A stretch of DNA of 64,000 nt from Bacteroidales bacterium (GCA_017454905.1 JAFTCB010000030.1:1-64000), one strand, 5' to 3'. Shown: positions 22,970-31,744, numbered from the stretch's first letter. Notes: generated by a model from the sequence alone, not told the origin. Made by a program: numbers and translations.

Positions 22970-24646
22970 TTATTCGGCTGTAGCCGCGTTGATGCGCTTC
23001 AGCATAGCGAACATGATGCCGCCAGCGATGACGCAGAGTGCCATCAGGATGGCCCAGTTGGCCCAGAGCGGAACATTCATCCAGAGCAGTCCGGGGATGG
23101 AGCTCAGGTAGTTGCCGATGGCGGTCGAGGCGAACCACAGACCCATCATCAGGCCCTTGAGCTTCGGCGGAGCCACCTTCGACACGAAGGAAATACCCAT
23201 CGGGCTGAGCAGCAGCTCGGCGAAAGTCAGTACGAGATAGGTGCTGATCAGGTACATCGGCACGACCGGATCCGGGGACACGGTGCCCTGCAGCTCGGCC
23301 GGGGAGGGCTGTCCGACGGAACCCATGATCATGATCAGGTAGCCGAGGGCGGCCACGAACATGCCGAGGCCGATCTTCACGGGAGCGGAAGGCTCCTTGC
23401 CCTTCTTCGCGAGCGCGCTGAAAATCGCCATCGAGATCGGGGTCAGGAAGACCACATAGAAAGGATTGAACTGCTGGAAGAGCTGCGGCTGGATGTCGAG
23501 CACAGCCGGCATGCCCTTGTAGAGCGCGAGGGCGCCGCCCCAGAGAGCGAGCGTCACGGCGCTGCAGATCATTTTGCCCTGCGTCTTCTCGGACTGGAAC
23601 GCACCGAACAGCGTATAGATGGACGCGGCGATCAGCGCCAGGATCCAGATGTTGAAGCCGAGTTTCGGCCAACCGGACACGGTGCTCTGCGTGTAGTCAC
23701 GCGCGAACCAGGTCAGCGACTGGCCGTTCTGGTGGAAGGCCATCCAGAAGAAGATCACCACGGCGAACACCATGACCAGGGCGACGATGCGCTCGCGCGT
23801 CTGCTTCGGGGTGAGCTCCACCACATTGGCGTTGCCCTGGGCGGCAGCCTGCTTCGCATTGACGTCGGCGTGCTTGAACCAGTTCCTGCATCCGAAGTAG
23901 ATGGCGATGGAAATGATCAGCGACACGCACGCGACGGCGAAGCCCATGTTGTATGCGGAGGACAGGTGCTCAATATAATAGGAACTGAACGCGGCAGGAT
24001 CCATCGCGGTCACGGAAGCGTCCGGCATCTGCGCCTGCAGGTCGGCAAGGCGGGCGGCGTTTTCCGGCGTAATGGTGCTGTTCAGCACCTGATGCGCCAG
24101 GGCGGGGATGTCGGCCTTGTAGATGAGGCCGGCGCCGCCGAGGAAGCGGTTGGTGATCGCGGTCGCGGCGGACGGGGCGAACATCGCACCGATGTTGATG
24201 GCCATATAGAACAGGCTGAACGCCGAATCGCGCTTCGCGGAATACTTGGGATCATCGTAGAGGTTGCCCACCATCACCTGGAGGTTGCCCTTGAACAGGC
24301 CCGTACCCACGGAGATGAGCAGCAGCGCACCGATCATCAGCGCCACGCCCAGGCCGTTCGCGGCCGTCGGGATGGAAAGGGCGAGGTAGCCGATGAACAT
24401 CACGCAGATGCCCGTCACGACGCACTTGCCGTAGCCGATCTTGTCCGCGAGCCAGCCGCCGACGACCGGCATGAAGTACACGAGGGCGAGGAAAATGGAA
24501 TAAAGCTGGCTGGCCGCCGCCTGCTCCCAGCCGAACTTGGCCTGGAGGAACAGCATGAAGATGGCCAGCATGGTGTAGTAGCCGAAACGCTCGCCGGTAT
24601 TGGCAAGAGCCAGGGCGTAAAGACCTTTAGGATGACCTTTAAACAT
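22970..24646 (-). CDS. POT family proton-coupled oligopeptide transporter
   Basis: A 558-residue major-facilitator protein of the proton-dependent oligopeptide transporter family. The start MFKGHPKGLYALALANTGERFGYY holds the family's ExxERFxYY motif, and GGWLADKIGYGKCV is the cytoplasmic loop signature. It has about 14 helices, with a hydrophilic insert around 220-260, and ends with the helix AILMALCVIAGGIMFAMLKR. It imports di- and tripeptides. The ATG at 24646 is preferred, as an extension would lack family residues. A TATATTTG box lies about 33 nt upstream. Confidence 0.93.
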   Translation of the reverse strand: MFKGHPKGLYALALANTGERFGYYTMLAIFMLFLQAKFGWEQAAASQLYSIFLALVYFMPVVGGWLADKIGYGKCVVTGICVMFIGYLALSIPTAANGLGVALMIGALLLISVGTGLFKGNLQVMVGNLYDDPKYSAKRDSAFSLFYMAINIGAMFAPSAATAITNRFLGGAGLIYKADIPALAHQVLNSTITPENAARLADLQAQMPDASVTAMDPAAFSSYYIEHLSSAYNMGFAVACVSLIISIAIYFGCRNWFKHADVNAKQAAAQGNANVVELTPKQTRERIVALVMVFAVVIFFWMAFHQNGQSLTWFARDYTQSTVSGWPKLGFNIWILALIAASIYTLFGAFQSEKTQGKMICSAVTLALWGGALALYKGMPAVLDIQPQLFQQFNPFYVVFLTPISMAIFSALAKKGKEPSAPVKIGLGMFVAALGYLIMIMGSVGQPSPAELQGTVSPDPVVPMYLISTYLVLTFAELLLSPMGISFVSKVAPPKLKGLMMGLWFASTAIGNYLSSIPGLLWMNVPLWANWAILMALCVIAGGIMFAMLKRINAATAE

Positions 24647-24679
24647 GTTATTGTCGTGTTTGAGTTTTAGTCGTATCCA

Positions 24680-24687
24680 CAAATATA
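24680..24687 (-). promoter_or_regulatory. -7 promoter box of the peptide transporter gene
   Basis: The minus strand reads TATATTTG, a full consensus match, directly after the T-run of the rplI terminator. Confidence 0.6.
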
Positions 24688-24721
24688 ATAAAAAAAGCCG
24701 ACACGCAAATACGTATCGGCT
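24688..24721 (-). terminator. Terminator of the rpsF-rpsR-rplI operon
   Basis: On the minus strand AGCCGATACG and CGTGTCGGCT pair over 10 bp (one G-T) around a short loop and are followed by six T. It lies 42 bases past the rplI stop. Confidence 0.88.
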
Positions 24722-24763
24722 AGATGGAAGAGTTTCCCGGGCTGGCCGGGAATGGCTCGATGA

Positions 24764-25219
24764 TTACTCCGCGGCGGGAGCCTCGTTCTCCACGAGGACC
24801 TTGACGTTGGCGAAGACGCCCTTGTAGCACTTCACCTTGGCCTCGAACTCACCGAGTTCCTTGATCTCGGGGACGGTGACGTTCTTCTTGTCCACCTCGA
24901 CACCGGCGGCGGTAAGGGCCTCGGCCACCTGGGCGGCGGTCACGGCACCATAGAGCTTGCCGCTCTCGCCGACCTTGGCGGTCAGCTTCACCACGATGGC
25001 CTCGATCTTCGCGGCGGCAGCCTGCGCGTCAGCGACGAGCTTGGCTTCCTTGTGGGCGCGCTGGCGGAGGGTCTCGGCGTGCTGCTTGAGCGCAGACGGG
25101 GTACCGACGGAAGCGAATCCCTGCGGAACGAGATAATTGAGCGCGTAACCGGTCTTGACTTCTACCACATCTCCGGCCTCGCCGAGATTGGCAACTTCTT
25201 TCTTGAGAATGATCTTCAT
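24764..25219 (-). CDS. rplI: 50S ribosomal protein L9
   Basis: A 151-residue L9. The N-terminal domain MKIILKKEVANLGEAGDVVE and VKTGYALNYLVPQGFA is diagnostic. A connecting helix (about 40-75) and the C-terminal domain with KVGESGKLYGAVTAAQVAEAL follow. The tail VLVENEAPAAE is slightly extended. It is last in the S6-S18-L9 operon and is followed by a strong terminator. Confidence 0.97.
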   Translation of the reverse strand: MKIILKKEVANLGEAGDVVEVKTGYALNYLVPQGFASVGTPSALKQHAETLRQRAHKEAKLVADAQAAAAKIEAIVVKLTAKVGESGKLYGAVTAAQVAEALTAAGVEVDKKNVTVPEIKELGEFEAKVKCYKGVFANVKVLVENEAPAAE

Positions 25220-25229
25220 AACGCTTCAA

Positions 25230-25496
25230 TTATTTGAGGAGGTCAGTGACATAAGGGAGAAGGGCGATGGAGCGGGCACGCTTCACGGCCTGGGCCACCT
25301 TGCGCTGGAACTTCAGGGAAGTACCGGTGATGCGGCGGGGCAGGATCTTGCCCTGCTCGTTGAGGAACTTCTTCAGGAACTCAGGGTCCTTGTAATCGAC
25401 ATACTTGATGCCCGCCTTCTTGAAGCGGCAGTATTTCTTCTTGCGAACCTCTACGGTAGGAGGGTTCAGATAACGGATTTCGTTGTTGTTTGCCAT
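25230..25496 (-). CDS. rpsR: 30S ribosomal protein S18
   Basis: An 88-residue S18. [40 protein letters not shown] and [13 protein letters not shown] match the family over nearly its whole length. It binds S6 in the platform of the small subunit. It lies 17 bases after rpsF and 10 before rplI. Confidence 0.97.
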   Translation of the reverse strand: MANNNEIRYLNPPTVEVRKKKYCRFKKAGIKYVDYKDPEFLKKFLNEQGKILPRRITGTSLKFQRKVAQAVKRARSIALLPYVTDLLK

Positions 25497-25513
25497 AATG
25501 ATTCCTCCTGTGA

Positions 25514-25918
25514 TTATTCAGCGTTAACTTCAGCCTCGGCGGCGGGAGCGGCCTCTTCCTTCGGAGCGGCGGCGGCAGCGGCCTTGGCGGCGCGGGTCTG
25601 GCGGCGGTGCTCGGCGTAAGCGACGGCATTCTTGTCCAGGGCCACGGTGATGTAGCGGAGAATCCGCTCGTCACGGTGATACTGGGTCTCGAGGGTGCCC
25701 ACGAACTGCGGGTCGGCCTTGAACTCAATCAGGTAATAGAATCCTGACGTCTTGTGCTGGATGGGGTAGGCGAGCTGCTTGAGACCCCAGTCCTCTTCGT
25801 ACACGATCTCTCCGCCGTTGTCGGTGATGAGCTTGGTGTACTTGGCAACCGCTTCCTTCATCTGGGTATCAGACAAAACGGGAGTTGCAATGAAAACGGT
25901 TTCGTACTGTTTGATCAT
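25514..25918 (-). CDS. rpsF: 30S ribosomal protein S6
   Basis: A 134-residue S6. [39 protein letters not shown] and [10 protein letters not shown] are family motifs. The C-terminal 30 residues are rich in Ala and Glu, an extension common in this lineage. The ATG at 25918 gives the standard N-terminus. The promoter and a leader hairpin at 25944-25964 precede it; S6-S18 complexes bind leader RNA in many bacteria, so autoregulation is plausible. Confidence 0.97.
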   Translation of the reverse strand: MIKQYETVFIATPVLSDTQMKEAVAKYTKLITDNGGEIVYEEDWGLKQLAYPIQHKTSGFYYLIEFKADPQFVGTLETQYHRDERILRYITVALDKNAVAYAEHRRQTRAAKAAAAAAPKEEAAPAAEAEVNAE

Positions 25919-25943
25919 TTTGTTAATAGTTAAATAAATACAA

Positions 25944-25964
25944 AGCCCCTCACAAAAAGGGGCT
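25944..25964 (-). promoter_or_regulatory. Hairpin at the start of the rpsF leader
   Basis: AGCCCCT and AGGGGCT pair over seven bases around CACAAAA. On the minus strand the stem begins about two bases from the predicted transcription start, so the mRNA would start with a capped-looking hairpin. It could stabilise the mRNA or serve as an S6-S18 binding site. Confidence 0.6.
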
Positions 25965-25965
25965 G

Positions 25966-25996
25966 CAAAGATAGACATTTTCCGCGGAAAAACAAA
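25966..25996 (-). promoter_or_regulatory. rpsF operon promoter
   Basis: On the minus strand TTTG (25993-25996) and TATCTTTG (25966-25973) are 19 bp apart, a full -33/-7 match. Confidence 0.82.
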
Positions 25997-26006
25997 TACT
26001 TCCCGG

Positions 26007-26423
26007 CTATTTGCTCCGGGTGATCAGCTGGAACTGCGTGGCAATGCTGTTGAGCAGCTTCTCCAGGATGATCGGCTTGGTGATGAAGTCGTTGGCCCCC
26101 AGCTGGTAGCCCTTGACGATGTCCTCGTTGGAATTGAGCGCCGACAGGACCACGATGGGGATGTCGCTGATCTTCGGCGTGGACCGCACGCGGGTGATCA
26201 CCTCGAAACCGTCCATCACCGGCATCATCAGGTCCAGCAGGATCAGGTCCGGCTTCTGCGCGGCGATCGCCTCCATCGCCTGCACCCCGTTGCCCGCGGT
26301 GCGGATCTGGAAATTGAACTTGGAGAGCATCTTCTGGATCAGGATCAGGTTGAGGGGGACGTCGTCCACCGCCAGCACGTTGTAGCGGGAGAGATCCATG
26401 TCCTGGGAATAGAATGGAGGCAT
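26007..26423 (-). CDS. Receiver-only response regulator (fimbrial island, left)
   Basis: A 138-residue CheY-like receiver. VLAVDDVPLNLILIQKML gives the acidic pair, LILLDLMMPVMDGFEV the phosphoacceptor Asp (about residue 67), VVLSALNS the switch Ser and ITKPIILEKLL the conserved Lys-Pro. No output domain follows. It is a close paralogue of the receiver at 49639, sharing runs such as QKMLSKFNF and AAQKPDLILLDLMMPV. It is last in a minus-strand operon after a fimbrillin gene and a membrane AraC gene. It probably accepts phosphate from a kinase elsewhere and acts through protein contact. Confidence 0.92.
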   Translation of the reverse strand: MPPFYSQDMDLSRYNVLAVDDVPLNLILIQKMLSKFNFQIRTAGNGVQAMEAIAAQKPDLILLDLMMPVMDGFEVITRVRSTPKISDIPIVVLSALNSNEDIVKGYQLGANDFITKPIILEKLLNSIATQFQLITRSK

Positions 26424-26441
26424 AATCTATCGGTCTGTGGG

Positions 26442-27836
26442 TTAGGTTTCGGTATTGGAATCCGCCTCGGCTGCGCCGGCGTTCACACCGGACTGATGGT
26501 CGAAGGTGGCGAGCCAGATTTTCGGGGTCATCCCCGTGACTTTCTTGAAGGTGTTGTTGAACGAGGACGCGCTGATGAAGCCGCAGGCCGTCGCGATCTC
26601 GGCCTGCTTGGCGTCGCGGTGCGCGACGATGTACTGCTCAGCATAATCCACGCGCAGGGTGTTGATCAGGTCCGGGAAGGCCAGGTTGTAGGTATTGTTG
26701 ACCAGGCGGGAGACATAGGTCTTGTTGGAATGCAGCCGTTCGGCAACATCGATCAGCGTCAGCCCGGGCTCCAGGAAGGCCTGCTCGTGCAGCATCATGT
26801 TCTCGAATCGGGAGAGGAGACTGTCGTCCTCCCAGGACTTCGCCACGGCAGAGAAGATATTGTTGGCCAGCGACTTCGGAGGCTCGACCGCCGTAGTGGG
26901 ATGCTGCCACTCCTCGACATTGAGATTGTGGCCGATCTTGTCCTTGATGCGCATGAGCGCTTCCTCCTCGGCCTCCTCCACCAGGTCCGCCATGATCTCC
27001 TCGACGAACTCGTCCTTGGTCTCCGGATTGAAATTGAAACGGAAAGCGCTGTGCACCTCCCGCAGCGAAATGCGCTCCCGGGCGCTGAACAGGCTCACGT
27101 GGAAGAAGAGATACAGCACTGTCGACAGGATCAAGGCGAAAAGTGCCGGAATCCACGGGTGCTCCACGAGCAGGTCGCGGAAGAGGAACATCTTGGACAC
27201 CTGGAGCAGGGCCAGGAGGATGATCAGGAACACCTGGATCTCCAGGACGCGGGTGCTGCCGCCGTTGAAGAACTTCCCGAGATGCCTCGGCCGGAGGTTC
27301 TCCCTGTGCATCAGCAGGAGGATCTTGATGCCGTAGAAGAGCAACTCGGCGCCCAGAACGACACGGAAGGCGATAACGGTAACTATATAATAGGAATAGA
27401 CGGTCGTATTCCGGTAGCGCAGGGTCTCGTCGAATCCCTTCGTGTAGAGATGCTCGATGAAGGTCTGGATTGCTTCCGGACCGGCCACCATCATCAGGGA
27501 GAAGCCCGAGCCGAACAGCATCGCAGAGAACACCAGCCAGAGCAAGTGAGCGGAAGGGATATGGTCGTGGCTGCGCAGGCGGTAGAGGTAGATCCACATC
27601 AGCGGCGGCACGCAAGGCCCCACCAGCTGCGCCAGCAGGCCGACCTGGGCGAGCAACCCGTACGAGACGCCTACGGAAGCGGCATAGCAGCTGTCCGTGA
27701 ACAGATACGCTGCCAGGACGACCAGCAGGGCGGTCAGCGTGTGGTACGCCGATATTCTGGATGCCATCTGTGACAAAATGGCAACCCAGAATACGCAGAT
27801 TGCGACCGGCAGGAAAATCAGGAAGTTATAAAGCAT
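26442..27836 (-). CDS. Membrane-anchored AraC family regulator
   Basis: A 464-residue protein. Residues about 1-255 contain six or seven hydrophobic helices (FLIFLPVAICVFWVAIL, ALLVVLAAYLFTD, VFLIILLALLQVSKMFLF, PALFALILSTVLYLFFHVSL). A charged linker of about 90 residues follows. Residues about 350-450 are an AraC HTH pair with LTLIDVAERLHSNKTYVSRL and AEIATACGFISASSFNNTFKKVTGMTP. Such membrane AraC proteins often control surface structures in Bacteroidota. It sits three bases after a fimbrillin gene, so it is a candidate regulator of the fimbrial island. Confidence 0.88.
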   Translation of the reverse strand: MLYNFLIFLPVAICVFWVAILSQMASRISAYHTLTALLVVLAAYLFTDSCYAASVGVSYGLLAQVGLLAQLVGPCVPPLMWIYLYRLRSHDHIPSAHLLWLVFSAMLFGSGFSLMMVAGPEAIQTFIEHLYTKGFDETLRYRNTTVYSYYIVTVIAFRVVLGAELLFYGIKILLLMHRENLRPRHLGKFFNGGSTRVLEIQVFLIILLALLQVSKMFLFRDLLVEHPWIPALFALILSTVLYLFFHVSLFSARERISLREVHSAFRFNFNPETKDEFVEEIMADLVEEAEEEALMRIKDKIGHNLNVEEWQHPTTAVEPPKSLANNIFSAVAKSWEDDSLLSRFENMMLHEQAFLEPGLTLIDVAERLHSNKTYVSRLVNNTYNLAFPDLINTLRVDYAEQYIVAHRDAKQAEIATACGFISASSFNNTFKKVTGMTPKIWLATFDHQSGVNAGAAEADSNTET

Positions 27837-27839
27837 CCG

Positions 27840-28952
27840 CTAGAAGTCGTCGTTGTTCTCGTAGATCTTGGTCTCCCAGTCGCCGATGGCGGGAGCAAAG
27901 GTGATTTCGCGATAAACAGAGCTGAGATCCAGGCCGATGTGGAAGGTGTACTGCTTGCCGTAGACGAATTCGTTGTTCGGCAGCAAGCCGTAGAGCATGT
28001 ATTTGGCCACCTGGCCCTTCAGCGGCTCGTAATAGAAGCCGTTGTGGGTAAAACCTTCGACATCATAAACTACTTCGACACACTGCTTGCCTATCTCAAT
28101 TTCGTCCGGGATGCTGTAATAGCGGTGGCTCTGCATCATCCTGTCCACGAGGTCGTCGTAGCCGACAAATTTCTCGTTCTCTGAGCCTACTCCAACTTTG
28201 GCGTCGCCCTCGAATACCACGACCTTGCGGTAGTAGCCCTGGCGCTGCCAGGTACCTGTGTTGTTCTCCAGGTCGTTGAGGAACACGCCCGCGGAAGCAA
28301 CATTGGTCGCCGTCAGCTTGCGCAGGTGGATCAGGCCCTGGAGCTCGGGCTTCGGCGTGGCGTCGCAGATCTTGAAGCCGATGTCATTGGTGATATGCTG
28401 GAACACGAGCGGAACCATGTTGAGCTGGTTGATCGCCTTTTCCACGGTCTTGGACACGAGCGGACCTGCGTCCGTCTCCTTGACGGTGTAGGGGATGGAG
28501 TAGTCGGTCAGGTCTTGGCCGTACTCCAGCTTCCCGACATGCGGATAGTAGGCGCTGAAATTGATCTTATTGGAAGAGGCCCAGAGATAATTGTCGAAGT
28601 TGCCGCTGAACTTGCCGGACGCATCCTGGTAGACCTTGGCGTTGTTGATCACCAGTTCGTGACGCTCCGGATCGATGCCGACCAGGCCGAAAGGGATCTC
28701 CGGGTCCAGGGACACGGGAGCGTCTCCGGCCTCGTAGCCGGCGCCGCCGGATTTGGTCATCACACCGGACCCCGCCTTGGTCACGACCTTTCCTTCGCGC
28801 GTGACGAGCACGTCGAAATTGATTTTCTGCTGGGTGGAAGCCTTGTCGGCCGGGTCGGAGCCGAAGGTAGGCACGTCGTCCAGTTTGTTGCAGGCGCCGG
28901 TCAGCAGCAGCGCGGCTGCGAAAGGGATCAGGGCAAAAATCGATTTGTTCAT
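27840..28952 (-). CDS. Fimbrillin family lipoprotein (divergent, left)
   Basis: A 370-residue lipoprotein with signal MNKSIFALIPFAAALLLTGAC, lipidated at Cys21. A Thr-Lys-Ala site lies at residues 58-60. The beta-rich body includes INFSAYYPHVGKLEYGQDLT, where fimbrillins have their conserved YYP region, and VFQHITNDIGF. The end has ITFAPAIGDWE, a variant of the FDPAV..W motif shared with the genes at 32-39 kb. It is the first gene of the leftward operon with the membrane AraC protein and the receiver. It may be an anchor or variant pilin; the exact role is not certain. Confidence 0.8.
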   Translation of the reverse strand: MNKSIFALIPFAAALLLTGACNKLDDVPTFGSDPADKASTQQKINFDVLVTREGKVVTKAGSGVMTKSGGAGYEAGDAPVSLDPEIPFGLVGIDPERHELVINNAKVYQDASGKFSGNFDNYLWASSNKINFSAYYPHVGKLEYGQDLTDYSIPYTVKETDAGPLVSKTVEKAINQLNMVPLVFQHITNDIGFKICDATPKPELQGLIHLRKLTATNVASAGVFLNDLENNTGTWQRQGYYRKVVVFEGDAKVGVGSENEKFVGYDDLVDRMMQSHRYYSIPDEIEIGKQCVEVVYDVEGFTHNGFYYEPLKGQVAKYMLYGLLPNNEFVYGKQYTFHIGLDLSSVYREITFAPAIGDWETKIYENNDDF

Positions 28953-28995
28953 ATCTCAATCGGTCTCTGAGAGTGTTCTGCTCAGATTTCATTGG

Positions 28996-29027
28996 CAAAT
29001 ATACCACAAATAAAGATAACTTCCAAA
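28996..29027 (-). promoter_or_regulatory. Promoter of the left fimbrial operon
   Basis: On the minus strand TTTG (29024-29027) and TATATTTG (28996-29003) are 20 bp apart. The predicted leader is about 40 nt. Confidence 0.75.
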
Positions 29028-29247
29028 AATATTTTTGAAAATGTCAAAAAATTTTTCAATCGGAAATAATTGCCGCCGGATCGGTTTTTGGGGCGGGGTG
29101 GAGGCGGTTTGGAGGCCGATGGGGGTCGGATGGGTGTTACATATATATTATTTCGCGCGCGTGCGCGCGGGATTTGTGGCGAAGTGCAGAGGTGCTGATT
29201 ATTTTTCCGTTTCAGAAACTTTTTTTTGAAATATTAGAAAAAAATTT

Positions 29248-29278
29248 TTTGTTTTTCAAAAAACAATGATTATATTTG
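29248..29278 (+). promoter_or_regulatory. Promoter of the right fimbrial operon
   Basis: TTTG (29248-29251) and TATATTTG (29271-29278) are 19 bp apart, a full match. A perfect 10 bp inverted repeat (29222-29231 with 29254-29263) surrounds the -33 element. The predicted leader before the ATG at 29390 is about 107 nt, long for this window. Confidence 0.78.
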
Positions 29279-29389
29279 CAGTGGAAAATTTGATTCGAGC
29301 GAAAAAGCGTGACGATTTTTTCCCTCCTGTCTAAAGACAGGATGACAATTGGCAAGATTTTTGAACAACAAACCGCAAGGTTAGAAGAC

Positions 29390-30679
29390 ATGATGATCCG
29401 CAAGAATACAATCCTCACCGCAGGGAAGTTCCAGAAGCTTCTTGCTGCGGTCGTTGTGCTTGCCGGTCTTGCTGTCTTCCCTGCGACCGCTCAGGACAAC
29501 CGCTCCGTGGCTGACGAGTTCCGGATCACGTTCCCGGTCAATAAGTCCATCCTCGACCGTGAGTATCGCTATAACGCGCAGGCGTTCGCGCGTCTGGACA
29601 GCCTGCTCGCCGTCCGCGGCGACGTTTACGTCGACTCCGTGGTCGTCGTCAGCAAATCTTCTCCGGAAGGTCGCTACAGCGGCAATGTCTCCCTGTCCGA
29701 GCGCCGCTCCCTTGCCATCTACGACTACATCGCCGAGACCCACCCCGAGCTTATCTCCCGCGTGCGCTACTCTGCGCAGCGCGAGTCTTGGGACGAGTTC
29801 CGGCAGATGTTGCTGGACGACCCGACGCTTTCTTCCTACGCGCGTGAGCGTGCTCTCGCGATTATTGATGCCGACATGCCGTCCGATGCCAAGAAAGCCC
29901 GGCTCTACCAACTGCCCGAATATCAGTACTACCTGAAATACTATTTCCCGGCCATCCGCTTCTCCGCCATCGTGGTGATGTTCGACCGCGCTGCGATCGA
30001 AGGCCCCCAGGTCCCTGTGCAGGAGACTTCCGGATTGCTCCAGGAGGATTTCACCGTGCCTGTGGAGGAGATCGAGCTCAGCCGTCCCCGCCTGGTGATC
30101 CCTCCTCTGACGCAGCGCCGCATGCTTGCCGCCGTCAAGACCAACCTCCTGTACGATGTGGTGACTGTGCTGAACTTCGAAGTCGAGGTTCCCATCGCCG
30201 ACCGCTACAGCGTGATGGTCGAGGATGTGTTCCCCTGGTGGGAGACCGGCAACAAGTACTGCCTGCAGATGTGGGAGATCGGCATCGAGCCGCGCATCTG
30301 GCTGCGTGCCTGGGATCCTGCCGGTGTCAAGAAGCTCCGCGGCTGGTTCGCCGGCCTGTATGCGATGTCTTCCAAGTATGATTTCCAGATCGACCGGAAC
30401 CTGAACTATCAGGGGGAATACTGGTCCGCCGGTGTCTCCGCCGGTTACACGATGCCCATCGGCCGCCGCAAGCGGGTGAACCTCGAGTTCTCCGTTGCCG
30501 CCGGCTTCCTGCAGACCGATTACCGTCACTACATGCCGACGGAGTCGTATGACAAATTGATCCGTGACCGTTACCGGGTCGGCAAGGCTTCTTACTTCGG
30601 TCCCACCAAGGCCAAGATCAGCCTCGTTGTCCCTATCAATATTCGCTATACGAGTGGAAAGGAGGTTTATTATGAATAA
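29390..30679 (+). CDS. OmpA-like/DUF3575-type outer-membrane protein of the fimbrial operon
   Basis: A 429-residue exported protein. The start at 29390 (or the next ATG, 29393) gives the signal peptide IRKNTILTAGKFQKLLAAVV ending near ATAQD. The first part (about 45-200) resembles an OmpA-like peptidoglycan-binding fold (FRITFPVNKSILDREYRYNA, VVVVSKSSPEGRYSGNVSLS). Residues about 240-429 contain AVKTNLLYDVVTVLNFEVEV, SVMVEDVFPWWE and the beta-strand end typical of DUF3575 outer-membrane barrels. Such genes commonly open Bacteroidales fimbrial operons. It probably helps anchor or export the fimbriae. Earlier in-frame ATGs at 29309 and 29342 would bury the signal peptide. Confidence 0.85.
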   Translation: MMIRKNTILTAGKFQKLLAAVVVLAGLAVFPATAQDNRSVADEFRITFPVNKSILDREYRYNAQAFARLDSLLAVRGDVYVDSVVVVSKSSPEGRYSGNVSLSERRSLAIYDYIAETHPELISRVRYSAQRESWDEFRQMLLDDPTLSSYARERALAIIDADMPSDAKKARLYQLPEYQYYLKYYFPAIRFSAIVVMFDRAAIEGPQVPVQETSGLLQEDFTVPVEEIELSRPRLVIPPLTQRRMLAAVKTNLLYDVVTVLNFEVEVPIADRYSVMVEDVFPWWETGNKYCLQMWEIGIEPRIWLRAWDPAGVKKLRGWFAGLYAMSSKYDFQIDRNLNYQGEYWSAGVSAGYTMPIGRRKRVNLEFSVAAGFLQTDYRHYMPTESYDKLIRDRYRVGKASYFGPTKAKISLVVPINIRYTSGKEVYYE

Positions 30680-31712
30680 GTCCGTGAAGTACATCCTGGC
30701 TGTGCTTCTTGCCCTGCCGCCGCTCGCTTCCTGCCACCGGCGTCCGTTATTCGACGCTGAAGAAAGGGTTGCGATCCGCGTGGAGGTCAATATCAATGCC
30801 GTTGCCAATGTCACGACGGACATTTACAATGAAAAGATTCCTGTGCCGGATCTCTCGACCGACATGATGCGCGTGATGGTCTATGATCCCAATACACAGA
30901 ATCTGCTGACCCAGAGTTTCATCTCCAACAAGAGCTATGCTGAGGACGGCTCCGAGGTGCTGAGCGGCTACCTCAACATCTCCTACGGCAGCTACGATTT
31001 CGTGATCTACAACTTCGATACGCCGACCACACAGGTGACCGCCGAGAACAACGAGGCGAGCATCCTTGCCTACACGAACGAAGTGTCCGATGCAGTCAAG
31101 ATCCATTACCTGCCCAGCAAGTCGGAGGAAGAGGATGTCACGATCCGCTTAGAGCCGGACCACCTCGTCGTGGCGCGGGAGCATGACCTCTATATCTCGC
31201 CGCACGATACGCTGGTCGTCATTGAGACGGAAGCACGTACGGTGGTGGATACCTACTACATCCAGATCCACGTCGAGGGAATGCAGTATGCCTCTCAGGC
31301 CACGGCCGTCATCTCCGGTCTGTCGCCCTCCAACCGTTTCGGTGTCAACGAGCGCACGGTCGATCCTACCGCCGCCGTGGCCTTCGACCTGATCAAGAGC
31401 CAGGATGACAGATACGCCGGAGCCAACAAGGATGTCCTCTGCGCTGTGTTCAACACGTTTGGCAAGATCGAGGACGTGTCCAGCGACCTGATCGTAACCT
31501 TCAACGTAATCGATACCGAAGGGAACCTCCTCCAGTATGAGACCTCCCTGGATACCGTCTTCAAGACCGAAGACGCCATCGAGCGCCACTGGCTGCTCAT
31601 CGACGATACCTGGGTGATCCCCAATCCCAAGCCGAATCCCAGTGAAGGCGGCGGCGGTTTCCAGCCCCGCGTCGACGATTGGGAAGAAGAACAAGGTGAA
31701 ATCATTTTATAG
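30672..31712 (+). CDS. DUF5119-type fimbrial lipoprotein
   Basis: A 346-residue lipoprotein: MNKSVKYILAVLLALPPLASC with lipidation at Cys21, directly followed by HRRPLFD. The N-terminal segment IRVEVNINAVANVTTDIYNE and MMRVMVYDP, the NISYGSYDFVIYNFDT stretch and the lack of a TKA site resemble the FimB/DUF5119 anchor proteins encoded early in fimbrial operons. It overlaps the upstream gene by eight bases and is preceded by AAAGGAGG, an unusually strong Shine-Dalgarno for this lineage, which decides the start. It may be the base or anchor of the pilus. Confidence 0.82.
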   Translation: MNKSVKYILAVLLALPPLASCHRRPLFDAEERVAIRVEVNINAVANVTTDIYNEKIPVPDLSTDMMRVMVYDPNTQNLLTQSFISNKSYAEDGSEVLSGYLNISYGSYDFVIYNFDTPTTQVTAENNEASILAYTNEVSDAVKIHYLPSKSEEEDVTIRLEPDHLVVAREHDLYISPHDTLVVIETEARTVVDTYYIQIHVEGMQYASQATAVISGLSPSNRFGVNERTVDPTAAVAFDLIKSQDDRYAGANKDVLCAVFNTFGKIEDVSSDLIVTFNVIDTEGNLLQYETSLDTVFKTEDAIERHWLLIDDTWVIPNPKPNPSEGGGGFQPRVDDWEEEQGEIIL

Positions 31713-31744
31713 TTTTGAACAATAAGACAGTTACGAGTTTCGAA

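Larger units (their letters stand above)
28953..29389. other. Divergent control region of the fimbrial island
   Basis: This 437-base noncoding region separates the left and right fimbrial operons. It contains two outward promoters, two A+T-rich stretches related to each other as imperfect inverted copies (29045-29060 and 29233-29251), a 16-base alternating purine-pyrimidine run CGCGCGCGTGCGCGCG (29154-29169) next to an alternating AT run, and a G-rich middle. I see no gene in it. Confidence 0.6.

Noticed and set aside
22433..24670. 745-residue plus-strand frame opposite the peptide transporter
   Set aside because: It is antisense to a clear POT transporter, has no recognisable domain and shows the His/Gln/Arg bias of GC-rich shadow frames.
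29035..29229. 64-residue frame in the fimbrial control region
   Set aside because: It crosses the Z-DNA-like and G-rich tracts, lacks a start context and has no family pattern.
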